A stretch of 64,000 nt of DNA from JAVVHH01 sp964657565 (GTDB lineage: Bacteria > Pseudomonadota > Alphaproteobacteria > Acetobacterales > Acetobacteraceae), in NCBI GenBank assembly GCA_964657565.1, contig CAZZVQ010000015.1, forward strand, positions 4,559 through 68,558, written 5' to 3'. Numbering within the stretch: position 1 is the first letter of the stretch; each line of letters starts with the position of its first letter. A program made the position numbers and the translations under genes. Of this stretch, positions 16,552-24,770 are shown in pieces. A model generated the notes under the pieces. It saw only the letters and a list, made by a program, of their open reading frames with translations, searched no databases and was not told where the DNA came from.

Positions 16552-17934
16552 ATGGCTTACCAAAGCGTCAACCCGTTCGACAACACGCTGTCCCGGTCGT
16601 TCGATGACATCACCGACCAGCAACTCGAGACCAAGCTCGCCGCTGCCGCTGCCTGCTATGCGACGTGGAAGCGCACGAGCTACGCCGAGCGTGCCGTGAT
16701 CATCGCCCGGGCGGCTGTGCTCCTACACGAACAGACCGACCATTTCGCCCGCATCATGACGCTGGAAATGGGCAAGCGGATCGCCGAAGCGCGCGGCGAA
16801 GTCGAATTCAGTGCCCAGATCCTCGCCTACTACGCCGAGAATGCCGAACGCTTCCTCGCGCCCGTTGCGCTGCATCCGCTGGCGGGCGAGGCGCATATGG
16901 AGAGCAGCCCGATCGGGGTGATCTTCGGCGTGGAGCCTTGGAACTTCCCCTATTACCAACTGGCGCGCGTGGCCGGGCCGCATCTGATGGCGGGAAACAC
17001 GCTGGTGATCAAGCATGCCGGCTGCGTGCCGCAATGCGCCATCGCGTTCGAGAAGCTGTTCATGGATGCCGGCGCGCCGGTCGGGCTCTACACGAACCTG
17101 CTGATCTCGCATGCCCAGTCGGACCATGTCGTCGACGATCCGCGCATCAAGGGCGTCGCGCTGACGGGCAGCGTCGCCGCCGGCCGGAGTCTGGCCGCGC
17201 GCGCCGGGCAGAACCTGAAGCCGTCATCGATGGAATTAGGCGGCGCCGATGCCTTCATCGTGCTGGAAGACGCCGATCTCGACCACACCGTGAAGTGGGC
17301 GGTCTGGGGCCGCATGTATAATGACGGGCAGACCTGCTGCGCGGCCAAGCGGTTCATCGTGGTCGACGCGGTCGCGGACGCATTCCTCGAGAAGTTCCAG
17401 GCGGCGCTCGGCGGCCTGAAAGCCGGCGATCCCATGGACCCGGCGACGACGCTCGGCCCGCTATCGACCGAGGGCGCCTTGATCGACCTCCTCAAGCAGG
17501 TCGACACCGCGGTCGCCCACGGTGCGAAGGTCGTCATGGGCGGCAAGCGGGTCGACCGCACCGGCGCTTTCATGCAACCGACCATCCTCCGTGACGTCGC
17601 CCCCGGCAATCCGGCCTTCCGCGACGAGTTCTTCGGACCCGTCGCCATGTTCTTCCGCGTGAAGGACGAGCACGCTGCCGTGGCGCTGGCCAACGATTCG
17701 GATTTCGGGCTGGGGGGTTCGGTCTTCACCCGGGACGTCGAACGCGGCAGGCGGGTGGCCAGCAAGGTCGAGACCGGCATGATGTTCGTCAACAACATCA
17801 GCTGGTCCGACGCGGAGCTGCCCTTCGGCGGCATCAAGGATTCTGGCTATGGCCGGGAGCTGGGCGACATGGGCATCCAGGCTTTCGTGAACAAGAAACT
17901 GGTCCGCACGCTGGTTGCCGAAGCGCCAGGCTGA
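16552..17934 (+). CDS. NAD(P)-dependent aldehyde dehydrogenase (succinate-semialdehyde type)
   Basis: The enzyme oxidises an aldehyde to its acid. The 460-residue protein has the general base Glu228 in MELGG and the catalytic Cys262 in NDGQTCC. Further family motifs are GVEPWNFPYY, LTGSVAAGR and the C-terminal ELPFGGIKDSGYGREL. The shortened N-terminus (about 20 residues less than most members) resembles the GabD/YneI-type succinate-semialdehyde dehydrogenases, but substrate is not certain. GAGGA lies 8 bases before ATG 16552. It is divergent from alcohol dehydrogenase, and phosphoketolase follows 136 bases downstream, possibly on the same transcript because no motif lies in between. Confidence 0.92.
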   Translation: MAYQSVNPFDNTLSRSFDDITDQQLETKLAAAAACYATWKRTSYAERAVIIARAAVLLHEQTDHFARIMTLEMGKRIAEARGEVEFSAQILAYYAENAERFLAPVALHPLAGEAHMESSPIGVIFGVEPWNFPYYQLARVAGPHLMAGNTLVIKHAGCVPQCAIAFEKLFMDAGAPVGLYTNLLISHAQSDHVVDDPRIKGVALTGSVAAGRSLAARAGQNLKPSSMELGGADAFIVLEDADLDHTVKWAVWGRMYNDGQTCCAAKRFIVVDAVADAFLEKFQAALGGLKAGDPMDPATTLGPLSTEGALIDLLKQVDTAVAHGAKVVMGGKRVDRTGAFMQPTILRDVAPGNPAFRDEFFGPVAMFFRVKDEHAAVALANDSDFGLGGSVFTRDVERGRRVASKVETGMMFVNNISWSDAELPFGGIKDSGYGRELGDMGIQAFVNKKLVRTLVAEAPG

Positions 17935-18070
17935 CCGTCCCGCCTCCAATCGCGTGCCCAAAGTCTGAAATGAGCTGGCATTCTCAGCAAGACCATTACC
18001 GCATGACTTCTCAATCTTGGGGCCGACGTGCCCCGGCACCAACCCGGTGCTCAACCAGGACCGGTGCATA

Positions 18071-20458
18071 ATGCTCATCGAGAAACTTCAGATTCTGCCG
18101 CCAGGGCCGCTCGCCGCTGCCGAGTTGGAGAGCATGAACGCGTGGTGGCGAGCGGCCAACTATCTCTCCGTGGGCCAGGTCTATTTGCTGGCCAACCCGC
18201 TGCTGCGCGAGCCCCTGACGGCGGCGCACGTGAAGCCGCGGCTGCTCGGACATTTCGGCACCGTGCCGGGCCTGAACCTCATCTATCTGCATCTCAACCG
18301 CGTGATCAAGGCGCAGGACCTCAGCGTCCTGTTCATCGCCGGCCCCGGCCACGGCGCGCCCGGCGTCGTCGCCAGCACCTGGCTGGAGGGCACCTACGCC
18401 GACACCTATCCCGACGTCTCGCAGGACGAGGCCGGCATGTGCCGCCTGTTCCGGCAGTTCTCCTTTCCCGGCGGCATTCCGAGCCACGCCTCGGCCGACA
18501 CGCCGGGCTCCATCCACGAAGGCGGCGAGCTCGGCTATTCGCTGTCGCACGCCTATGGCGCCGTGCTCGACAACCCCGACCTGATCGCGGCCTGCGTGGT
18601 CGGCGACGGCGAGGCCGAGACCGGCCCGCTGGCGGCGTCCTGGCACGCCAACAAATTCATCAACCCGGCCACCGACGGCGCGGTGCTGCCGATCCTGCAC
18701 CTCAACGGCTGGAAGATCGCCAACCCGACCGTGCTCGCCCGCATCCCGCACGAGGAACTGCTGGGCCTGCTGACCGGCTACGGCCACGACCCCATCTTCG
18801 TCGAAGGCGATGACCCCGCCACGATGCACCAGGCCATGGCCGCCGCGATGGACAGTGCGACCGCGACCATCCGCGCGATCCAAGCTGCCGCCCGGCATGG
18901 CAGCGACGCCAGCCGGCCGCGCTGGCCCATGATCGTGCTGCGTAGCCCGAAAGGCTGGACCGGCCCGGCCACCGTGGACGGCAAGCAGACCGAGGGCTCC
19001 TGGCGCTCGCACCAGGTGCCGATCGCCGACATGGAAAAGCCCGGCCATATCGCGTTGCTGGAAGAATGGATGCGGAGCTATCGGCCGGACGAGCTGTTCG
19101 ACGAATCCGGCCGCCTCCGCGCCGACATCGCTGCCCTGGCGCCCCTCGGCGATCGCCGCATGGGGGCCAACCCGCATGCCAACGGCGGCGCGCTGATGCG
19201 CCCGCTCCGGCTGCCCGATCTCACCGCTTATGCCGTCCTGGTCGAGCAGCCCGGGCAGCACGACGCCGGAGCCACGTATATCATGGGCACGTTCCTGCGT
19301 GACACCATGACGCTGAACGCCGCCAGCCGGAACTTCCGCATCGTCGGCCCCGACGAGACCGCCTCCAACCGGCTACAATCCTTGCTGGAAGTGACCGGGC
19401 GGAGCTGGGACGCCGCCACGATCGCGGACGACGACGAGCATCTGAGCCCCGACGGCCGGGTCATGGAGATCCTGAGCGAGCACACCTGCCAGGGCTGGCT
19501 GGAAGGCTATTTGCTGACCGGGCGCCACGGCCTGTTCTCCTGCTACGAGGCGTTCATCCACCTGGTCGATTCCATGGTGAACCAGCATGCCAAGTGGCTG
19601 AAAAGCTCGCGCGGCATCGCCTGGCGCCAGCCCGTCGCCTCGCTAAACTACCTGCTCACCTCGCATGTCTGGCGGCAGGACCATAACGGGTCGAGCCACC
19701 AGGATCCCGGCTTCATGGACCATATCGCCAACAAGAAGGCCGACATCGCCCGCATCTATCTGCCGCCCGACGCCAACACGCTGCTCTGGGTGACCGATCA
19801 CTGCCTGCGCAGTTGGGACCGCATCAACGTCATCGTCGCCGGCAAGGACCTGGAGCCGCAATGGCTGAGCATGGACGCCGCCATCAAGCATTGCGACGCG
19901 GGCCTCGGCATCTGGGAATGGGCCAGCAACGACGAGGGCACCGACCCCGACGTGGTGATGGCCTGCGCCGGCGACGTGCCGACGCTGGAGTGCCTCGCCG
20001 CGGTGGACTTGATGCGCCAGCATTTGCCGCTGCTGCGGGTGCGGGTCGTCAATGTCGTCGACCTGATGACCTTGCAGCCCAAATCGGATCATCCGCACGG
20101 CCTGTCGGATGCGGAATTCGACGCGCTGTTCACCACGGACAAGCCGGTCATCTTCGCCTTCCACGGCTACCCGGCACTGATCCATCGCCTGATCTACAAC
20201 CGCGCCAACCACGCGAACTTCCACGTCCACGGCTTCATGGACGAGGGCACGACCACCACGCCGTTCGACATGGTGGTGCTGAACCGGCTCGACCGGTTCC
20301 ATCTGATGTCGGACGTGATCGACCGGGTGCCCTCCTTGCGCGGCTCGGCCGCCTACGCGCAGCAGGCGATCCGCGACAAGCTCGTGGAGCACACGCGCTA
20401 CACGAGGGCCCACGGCATCGACATGCCCGAGATCCGCGACTGGCGCTGGCCCGCTTAG
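18071..20458 (+). CDS. xfp: Phosphoketolase
   Basis: Phosphoketolase splits xylulose 5-phosphate (or fructose 6-phosphate) with phosphate to acetyl phosphate plus a smaller sugar phosphate, using thiamine diphosphate. The 795-residue length is typical. Family motifs include GPGHGAPG near 91-98, SFPGGIPSH near 131 and the cofactor-binding run GDGEAETGPLAASWHANKF at 178-196. ATG 18071 is chosen over a TTG at 18017 because AGGA precedes it and it gives the normal N-terminus. It yields acetyl phosphate without redox cost. Beside alcohol and aldehyde dehydrogenases it would support fermentation-like energy recovery. No acetate kinase lies in the window. Confidence 0.95.
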   Translation: MLIEKLQILPPGPLAAAELESMNAWWRAANYLSVGQVYLLANPLLREPLTAAHVKPRLLGHFGTVPGLNLIYLHLNRVIKAQDLSVLFIAGPGHGAPGVVASTWLEGTYADTYPDVSQDEAGMCRLFRQFSFPGGIPSHASADTPGSIHEGGELGYSLSHAYGAVLDNPDLIAACVVGDGEAETGPLAASWHANKFINPATDGAVLPILHLNGWKIANPTVLARIPHEELLGLLTGYGHDPIFVEGDDPATMHQAMAAAMDSATATIRAIQAAARHGSDASRPRWPMIVLRSPKGWTGPATVDGKQTEGSWRSHQVPIADMEKPGHIALLEEWMRSYRPDELFDESGRLRADIAALAPLGDRRMGANPHANGGALMRPLRLPDLTAYAVLVEQPGQHDAGATYIMGTFLRDTMTLNAASRNFRIVGPDETASNRLQSLLEVTGRSWDAATIADDDEHLSPDGRVMEILSEHTCQGWLEGYLLTGRHGLFSCYEAFIHLVDSMVNQHAKWLKSSRGIAWRQPVASLNYLLTSHVWRQDHNGSSHQDPGFMDHIANKKADIARIYLPPDANTLLWVTDHCLRSWDRINVIVAGKDLEPQWLSMDAAIKHCDAGLGIWEWASNDEGTDPDVVMACAGDVPTLECLAAVDLMRQHLPLLRVRVVNVVDLMTLQPKSDHPHGLSDAEFDALFTTDKPVIFAFHGYPALIHRLIYNRANHANFHVHGFMDEGTTTTPFDMVVLNRLDRFHLMSDVIDRVPSLRGSAAYAQQAIRDKLVEHTRYTRAHGIDMPEIRDWRWPA

Positions 20459-20527
20459 GGTCTGCGCGGCAGCTTTGTCGGCGTGCACCGCATGTGACCT
20501 AGCACATCGTTGAGAACGGTCTGCGCC

Positions 20528-21484
20528 CTACCCCTCCGCGTCGCGGCCGATGGCGAGAAACTTCTCGCGCCGCTGGGCCCGTAGCGCCGCCGGCTCCAGC
20601 GGCAGCAGCGGCTGCAACGCCGACCATACCGCCTCGCCCACCGCCTGCACGGTCTCCTGCGGCTCGCGATGCGCGCCGCCGAGCGGTTCGTTGACGATCG
20701 CGTCGACGATGCGCATGCCGAGCAGGTCGCCCGCCGTCAGCTTGAGCGCTTCGGCCGCGGCCGGGGCTTGCGACGCCTCCCGCCAGAGAATGCTGGCACA
20801 GCCCTCGGGCGAGATGACCGAATAGACGGCGTGCTCGAGCATCAGCACCCGGTCCGCCGCGGCCAGCGCGATGGCGCCGCCGGAGCCGCCCTCGCCGATG
20901 ATGGTCGCCACGATCGGGACCGGCGCCTCGAGGCACGCTTCGATCGAGCGCGCGATCGCCTCGGCCTGGCCGCGCGACTCCGCGTCGATCCCGGGGAACG
21001 CGCCGGCGGTATCGACGAACGTCAGGATCGGCAGCCCGAACCGCCCGGCCATCTCGATCAGCCGGCGCGCCTTGCGGTAGCCCTCCGGCCGCGCCATGCC
21101 GAAATTATGCTTGATCCGCGTCTCGGTGTCGGCGCCGCGCTCGGTGCCGAGCACCATCACCGAATGCCCGCGAAACCGCCCGATCCCGCCCACGATCGCC
21201 GCATCGTCGGCAAACGCCCGGTCGCCGGCCAGCGGCACGAACTCGGTGATCAGTCCGGCGATATACGCCAGCGCGTGCGGCCGGTCCGGATGCCGGGCGA
21301 CCTGGGTCTTCTGCCAGGGGGTCAGCTTGGCGTAGGTCGCGCGGAGCTGGTCGCCGGTCTTGCCCTCGAGTTGGCGGATCTCCTCCTCGATATCGATGCC
21401 GCCGGGCTCCTGGCTCTTCCGGAGCTCGTCGATCTTCAGCTCGAGCTCGGCGAGCGGACGTTCGAAGTCGAGAAACTGACGCAT
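20528..21484 (-). CDS. accA: Acetyl-CoA carboxylase carboxyltransferase subunit alpha
   Basis: AccA and AccD transfer the carboxyl group from biotin to acetyl-CoA, giving malonyl-CoA for fatty-acid synthesis. The 318-residue protein has the standard N-terminal helical region (LDFERPLAELELKIDEL) and the crotonase-like core with TFVDTAGAFPGIDAE and IGEGGSGGAIALAAADR. Its length equals that of typical bacterial AccA. It follows xerD by 9 bases on the same strand, so the two are co-transcribed. This is a vertically inherited housekeeping gene. Confidence 0.97.
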   Translation of the reverse strand: MRQFLDFERPLAELELKIDELRKSQEPGGIDIEEEIRQLEGKTGDQLRATYAKLTPWQKTQVARHPDRPHALAYIAGLITEFVPLAGDRAFADDAAIVGGIGRFRGHSVMVLGTERGADTETRIKHNFGMARPEGYRKARRLIEMAGRFGLPILTFVDTAGAFPGIDAESRGQAEAIARSIEACLEAPVPIVATIIGEGGSGGAIALAAADRVLMLEHAVYSVISPEGCASILWREASQAPAAAEALKLTAGDLLGMRIVDAIVNEPLGGAHREPQETVQAVGEAVWSALQPLLPLEPAALRAQRREKFLAIGRDAEG

Positions 21485-21493
21485 CGCCGGGGC

Positions 21494-22408
21494 TTACCCC
21501 CGCCGCTCCGCATGCGCCAGGGGGTGGTGCAACTGCATGAGTTCCTGCAGCCGCTCGGCCAGCACATGGGTGTAGATCTGCGTGGTCGCGATGTCGGCGT
21601 GGCCGAGCAGCACCTGCAGGCTGCGCAGGTCGGCGCCGCGGGCGAGCATGTGGCTGGCGAAGCTGTGCCGCAGCACGTGCGGGCTGACGCGCGCCGGGTC
21701 GAGCCCGGCCTCGAGCGCGACCTGTTTGAGCACCAGCCCCAGCCCTTGCCGCGTCATCGCCCGGCGCGGATCCCGCCCGGCGAACAGCCAGGGGCCGGGC
21801 GTCGTGGTGATCAGCGCCGCCGCCGCCTCGCGCGCCTGCTTGGATAGCAGCACCATCCGCTCCTTGGCCCCCTTGCCGCGGACGATCAGCGTATCCGTCC
21901 CGCCCGACAGCGCCTGCCGCCGGATGCCGAGCAGTTCGGACACGCGCAGCCCGGTCGAATACAGCATCTCCAGCGCCGCCCGCGCCACGACGGACCGGCC
22001 CGAAGCGGCCAGCAGCGAGTCGACCTCGGCCTCGGCCAGATATTTCGGCAGCGCCGGACGGACCTGCGGCGCGTCGAGCAGCAGGCTCGGATCATCGGTC
22101 CGGATGCCCTCGCGGGCGAGGAACCTGTAGAAGCCGCGGACCGCGGACAGCCGCCGCGCCGCCGTCCGCGCCGACAATTCGCCGTGCAGCGAGCGGGCGT
22201 ATCGGCCCAACAAGGCCGCGTCCGCCGTCTCCGGCGCCGCGCCGTTGGCGTCCGCGTAGGCGCGCAGCGACTCCAGATCGGCGGCATAGGCCAGGATGGT
22301 GTTCCGCGCCGCCCCGCGCTCGGCGGCCTGCATCTCCAGGAACGCTTCGATGTGCCGGTTCATGACATCGTGGGACCGATCCAGATGACGGACTGAACCG
22401 CCCGTCAT
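21494..22408 (-). CDS. xerD: Site-specific tyrosine recombinase XerD
   Basis: XerC and XerD resolve chromosome dimers at dif during division. The protein has an N-terminal SAM-like DNA-binding domain (about 15-105) and the catalytic domain with Arg155 (TGLRVSELL), the GKGAKER lysine hairpin, His244 and Arg247 (HVLRHSF), His270 and Tyr279 (LLGHADIATTQIYTH). All active-site residues are therefore present. ATG 22408 (304 residues) has AGGG about 8 bases upstream; ATG 22363 is an alternative giving 289 residues. The housekeeping context (accA downstream, aroKB upstream) argues against a phage or integron integrase. Confidence 0.92.
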   Translation of the reverse strand: MTGGSVRHLDRSHDVMNRHIEAFLEMQAAERGAARNTILAYAADLESLRAYADANGAAPETADAALLGRYARSLHGELSARTAARRLSAVRGFYRFLAREGIRTDDPSLLLDAPQVRPALPKYLAEAEVDSLLAASGRSVVARAALEMLYSTGLRVSELLGIRRQALSGGTDTLIVRGKGAKERMVLLSKQAREAAAALITTTPGPWLFAGRDPRRAMTRQGLGLVLKQVALEAGLDPARVSPHVLRHSFASHMLARGADLRSLQVLLGHADIATTQIYTHVLAERLQELMQLHHPLAHAERRG

Positions 22409-22417
22409 CGTCGGACC

Positions 22418-22564
22418 CTAGCGGGCCGGCGCGAACTTGTCGTTCGGCAGCACGCGCTGGACCTGTTGCGCCTGCGGCGTCGGCGGGAAGGCACCCAGCA
22501 CGAGGGCGCCGACCACCCCGATCAACACGATGACGGCGAGCACAAGCAGGAGTAGTCGACTCAT
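22418..22564 (-). CDS. Small single-helix membrane protein, hypothetical
   Basis: This 48-residue protein starts with a hydrophobic helix (about 3-26) and ends in a short polar tail, QRVLPNDKFAPAR. I do not recognise a family. It lies 9 bases upstream of xerD on the same strand and its ATG is close to the divergent aroKB gene. The helix plus positively charged tail suggests an inner-membrane anchor. Coding is supported by clean frame use and spacing, not by any motif. Confidence 0.55.
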   Translation of the reverse strand: MSRLLLLVLAVIVLIGVVGALVLGAFPPTPQAQQVQRVLPNDKFAPAR

Positions 22565-22624
22565 ATCTGGTCCATGGGAGCGTGCGTGGCCGTAAAAGGG
22601 AGGCATGTGCTAGCCTCCGCGGCC

Positions 22625-24343
22625 ATGACGCGCAACATCGCTCCCGGATCGGCCCCCGGCTCGGCAATCGTGCGGGAGGCTACCGTGCTCCCAGCTGAAG
22701 GAATCCCCCAACTCGCTGGGCGGAGCGTGGTGCTCGTCGGCCTGATGGGCGCCGGCAAGACCAGCATCGGCCGCCGGCTCGCCGCCCGGCTCGGCCTGCC
22801 GTTCCGCGACGCCGATGCCGAGATCGAGCTCGCGGCCGGACGCACCATCCCCGAACTCTTCGCCCGCTTCGGCGAGCCCGAGTTCCGCGACGGCGAGCGC
22901 CGGGTCATCCGCCGCCTCCTCGCCGGCGACCCGATCGTGCTGGCCACCGGCGGCGGCGCGTTCATGGACCGCACCACCCGCGCCGCCGTGCGCGAGAGCA
23001 GCGTCTCGGTCTGGCTCCGCTGCACGCTGCCCACGCTGGTCCGCCGCGTCTCGTCGCGCAGCAACCGCCCGCTGCTCGCCAACGGCGACCCGGCCGAGAT
23101 CCTCGGCCGGCTCATGGAGCAGCGGCACCCCATCTATGCCGAAGCCGACATGGTCATGGACTGCGGCGACGAGCCGCCCGATACCACCACCGGCCGGGTC
23201 ATAGCCGCCCTCCAAGCGTGGAACCCGCCGCGCCGCCTGCCGGTGTTGCTGGCCTCGAGCGGCTACGACGTCATCATCGGCAGCGGCCTGCTCGGCCGTG
23301 CGGGCGCCCACATGGCGCAGATCCTACCGCAGAAGCGGGTCGTCATCGTCACCGACGAGACGGTCGCCGCGCTGCACCTGCCCACCCTCACCGCGAGCCT
23401 CGACGAGACCGGCATCGCCTACCGCACGATCGTCGTCCCGCCCGGAGAGGCGTCCAAGAGCCTGGAATTCTATACCGACCTGGTTGGGCAGCTCCTCGAT
23501 GCCGGGGTCGAGCGGCGCACCGCGGTGGTCGCGCTCGGCGGCGGCGTGGTGGGCGATCTCGCCGGGTTCGCGGCCGCGACCACGCTGCGCGGCCTGCCCT
23601 TCGTGCAGATCCCGACCACCCTGCTCGCCCAGGTGGATAGCAGCGTCGGCGGCAAGACCGGCATCAACACGCGGCACGGCAAGAACCTGCTCGGCGCTTT
23701 CCATCAACCCAGGCTGGTGCTGGCCGATACCGATACGCTCGGGACGCTGCCGATCCGCGAGCTGCGCGCCGGCTACGCCGAGATCGCCAAGGCCGGGCTG
23801 ATCGGCGACGCCCCGTTCTTCGCCTGGTGCGAGGCGCACGCCGAGGCGCTCCTGGCCGGCGACCGTGACGCCCAGGCCGAAGCGATCCTCCGCGCCTGCG
23901 CCTTCAAGGCGGCGGTGGTGGCCGACGACGAGCGCGAGGAGCGGGCCAGCGGCGGCCGCGCCCTGCTGAACCTCGGCCACACGTTCGGCCACGCCCTGGA
24001 GGCGGAATACGGCTATGGCGGCGGGCTGCTGCACGGCGAGGCCGTGGCGGCCGGCATCGGCCTGGCGTTCCGGCTCTCGGCCCGGCTTGGGCTCTGCGAC
24101 CGCGAGGACGCCACCCGGGTCGCGGACCATCTGGAGCGCGCCGGGCTGCCGAGCGGGCTCAACATGCTCAACCGCCGCTTCTCGGCTGCGTCGCTGATCG
24201 CCAACATGCGCCGCGACAAGAAGATGCGCGACGGCACCCTGCACTTCATCCTCGCCCGCGGCATCGGCGACGCCTTCACGACCGGAGACGTGCCGCAAGC
24301 CGAGGTGGAGGCGCTGCTCTGGGCCGAGGGCGCCGAGCCCTAA
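22625..24343 (+). CDS. aroKB: Fused shikimate kinase / 3-dehydroquinate synthase
   Basis: One 572-residue polypeptide carries two shikimate-pathway enzymes. The N-terminal part (about 30-195) is shikimate kinase with Walker A GLMGAGKTS at 39-47, RDADAEIE and the GGGAF loop. The C-terminal part (from about 205) is 3-dehydroquinate synthase with ALGGGVVGDLAGF, PTTLLAQVDSSVGGKTG, the zinc-ligand motif LNLGHTFGHALE and LLHGEAVAAG. In most bacteria these are adjacent genes (aroK, aroB). The frame is uninterrupted, so the fusion is real in this sequence. ATG 22625 leaves room for a promoter; ATG 22574 is also open. A small hairpin (GGAGGC/GCCTCC) lies just upstream of the chosen start. Confidence 0.93.
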   Translation: MTRNIAPGSAPGSAIVREATVLPAEGIPQLAGRSVVLVGLMGAGKTSIGRRLAARLGLPFRDADAEIELAAGRTIPELFARFGEPEFRDGERRVIRRLLAGDPIVLATGGGAFMDRTTRAAVRESSVSVWLRCTLPTLVRRVSSRSNRPLLANGDPAEILGRLMEQRHPIYAEADMVMDCGDEPPDTTTGRVIAALQAWNPPRRLPVLLASSGYDVIIGSGLLGRAGAHMAQILPQKRVVIVTDETVAALHLPTLTASLDETGIAYRTIVVPPGEASKSLEFYTDLVGQLLDAGVERRTAVVALGGGVVGDLAGFAAATTLRGLPFVQIPTTLLAQVDSSVGGKTGINTRHGKNLLGAFHQPRLVLADTDTLGTLPIRELRAGYAEIAKAGLIGDAPFFAWCEAHAEALLAGDRDAQAEAILRACAFKAAVVADDEREERASGGRALLNLGHTFGHALEAEYGYGGGLLHGEAVAAGIGLAFRLSARLGLCDREDATRVADHLERAGLPSGLNMLNRRFSAASLIANMRRDKKMRDGTLHFILARGIGDAFTTGDVPQAEVEALLWAEGAEP

Positions 24344-24412
24344 CGGCTCAGTCGGCGATGGCTCCGAGTCGAACGCAGTGGTTGATACCGCCATATGCGT
24401 TAAGCCCTGCGG

Positions 24413-24590
24413 GAAATTACCGCGCTGCTCCACGCTCGCGGCGTCGATCTCCTCCGCGAACAGCCCCATGTCGTTGGACCGCGACAGCAGCCGGCCTAGC
24501 CGCGCCACCCTGCGCCACCAATGCCTCATGCGTCCCCGTCGCCACCACCCGGCCCGCTTCCATCACCACGACGATACCCGCCACCAAGCA
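24413..24590 (-). pseudogene. Decayed 3' end of an ABC exporter gene
   Basis: Leftward translation of 24590-24515 gives a stretch matching the C-terminus of the intact ABC exporter at 26497 (shared VVMxAGRVVATGTHxALVAxGG). The similarity then continues in another frame as ARLGRLLSRSNDMGLFAEEIDAAS, so there is at least one frameshift and no start or ATPase core. The rest of the 427-base gap (24344-24412 and 24591-24770) contains no supported gene and is lower in GC near the rhomboid gene. The remnant suggests a second exporter copy that was deleted or cut by the acquisition of the rhomboid gene. Confidence 0.6.
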
Positions 24591-24770
24591 ATTCGTCACT
24601 GACGAGCTCCTGCTAACCAGTCGTTAAACAGAGCAGGGTAACTTCGGACCGACTTTGAATGTCGGGACCGTCTTGCACCTGCCTTCCTTCAGCACCAAGC
24701 CTCTCCGAATTCGACTAAACGTTGCCGAGACGGTTTCTGCCGCGCCAAGCGCCGCTCCGGAGACCTCAAG

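Noticed and set aside
1..20458. General-stress EcfG-type promoters (GGAAC-N16-CGTT) for the stress genes
   Set aside because: The recurrent element has GGAAAC, not GGAAC, and no fixed CGTT partner at the right distance; the FixJ-like reading fits better.
21494..22408. Tyrosine recombinase as the mark of an integrated element
   Set aside because: All XerD features and a housekeeping operon with accA are present; no att repeats or phage genes are seen around it.
24365..24385. TTCGA-containing stretch that looks like a tRNA T-arm
   Set aside because: The flanking bases do not form a 5-bp stem and no anticodon or acceptor arm can be built around it.
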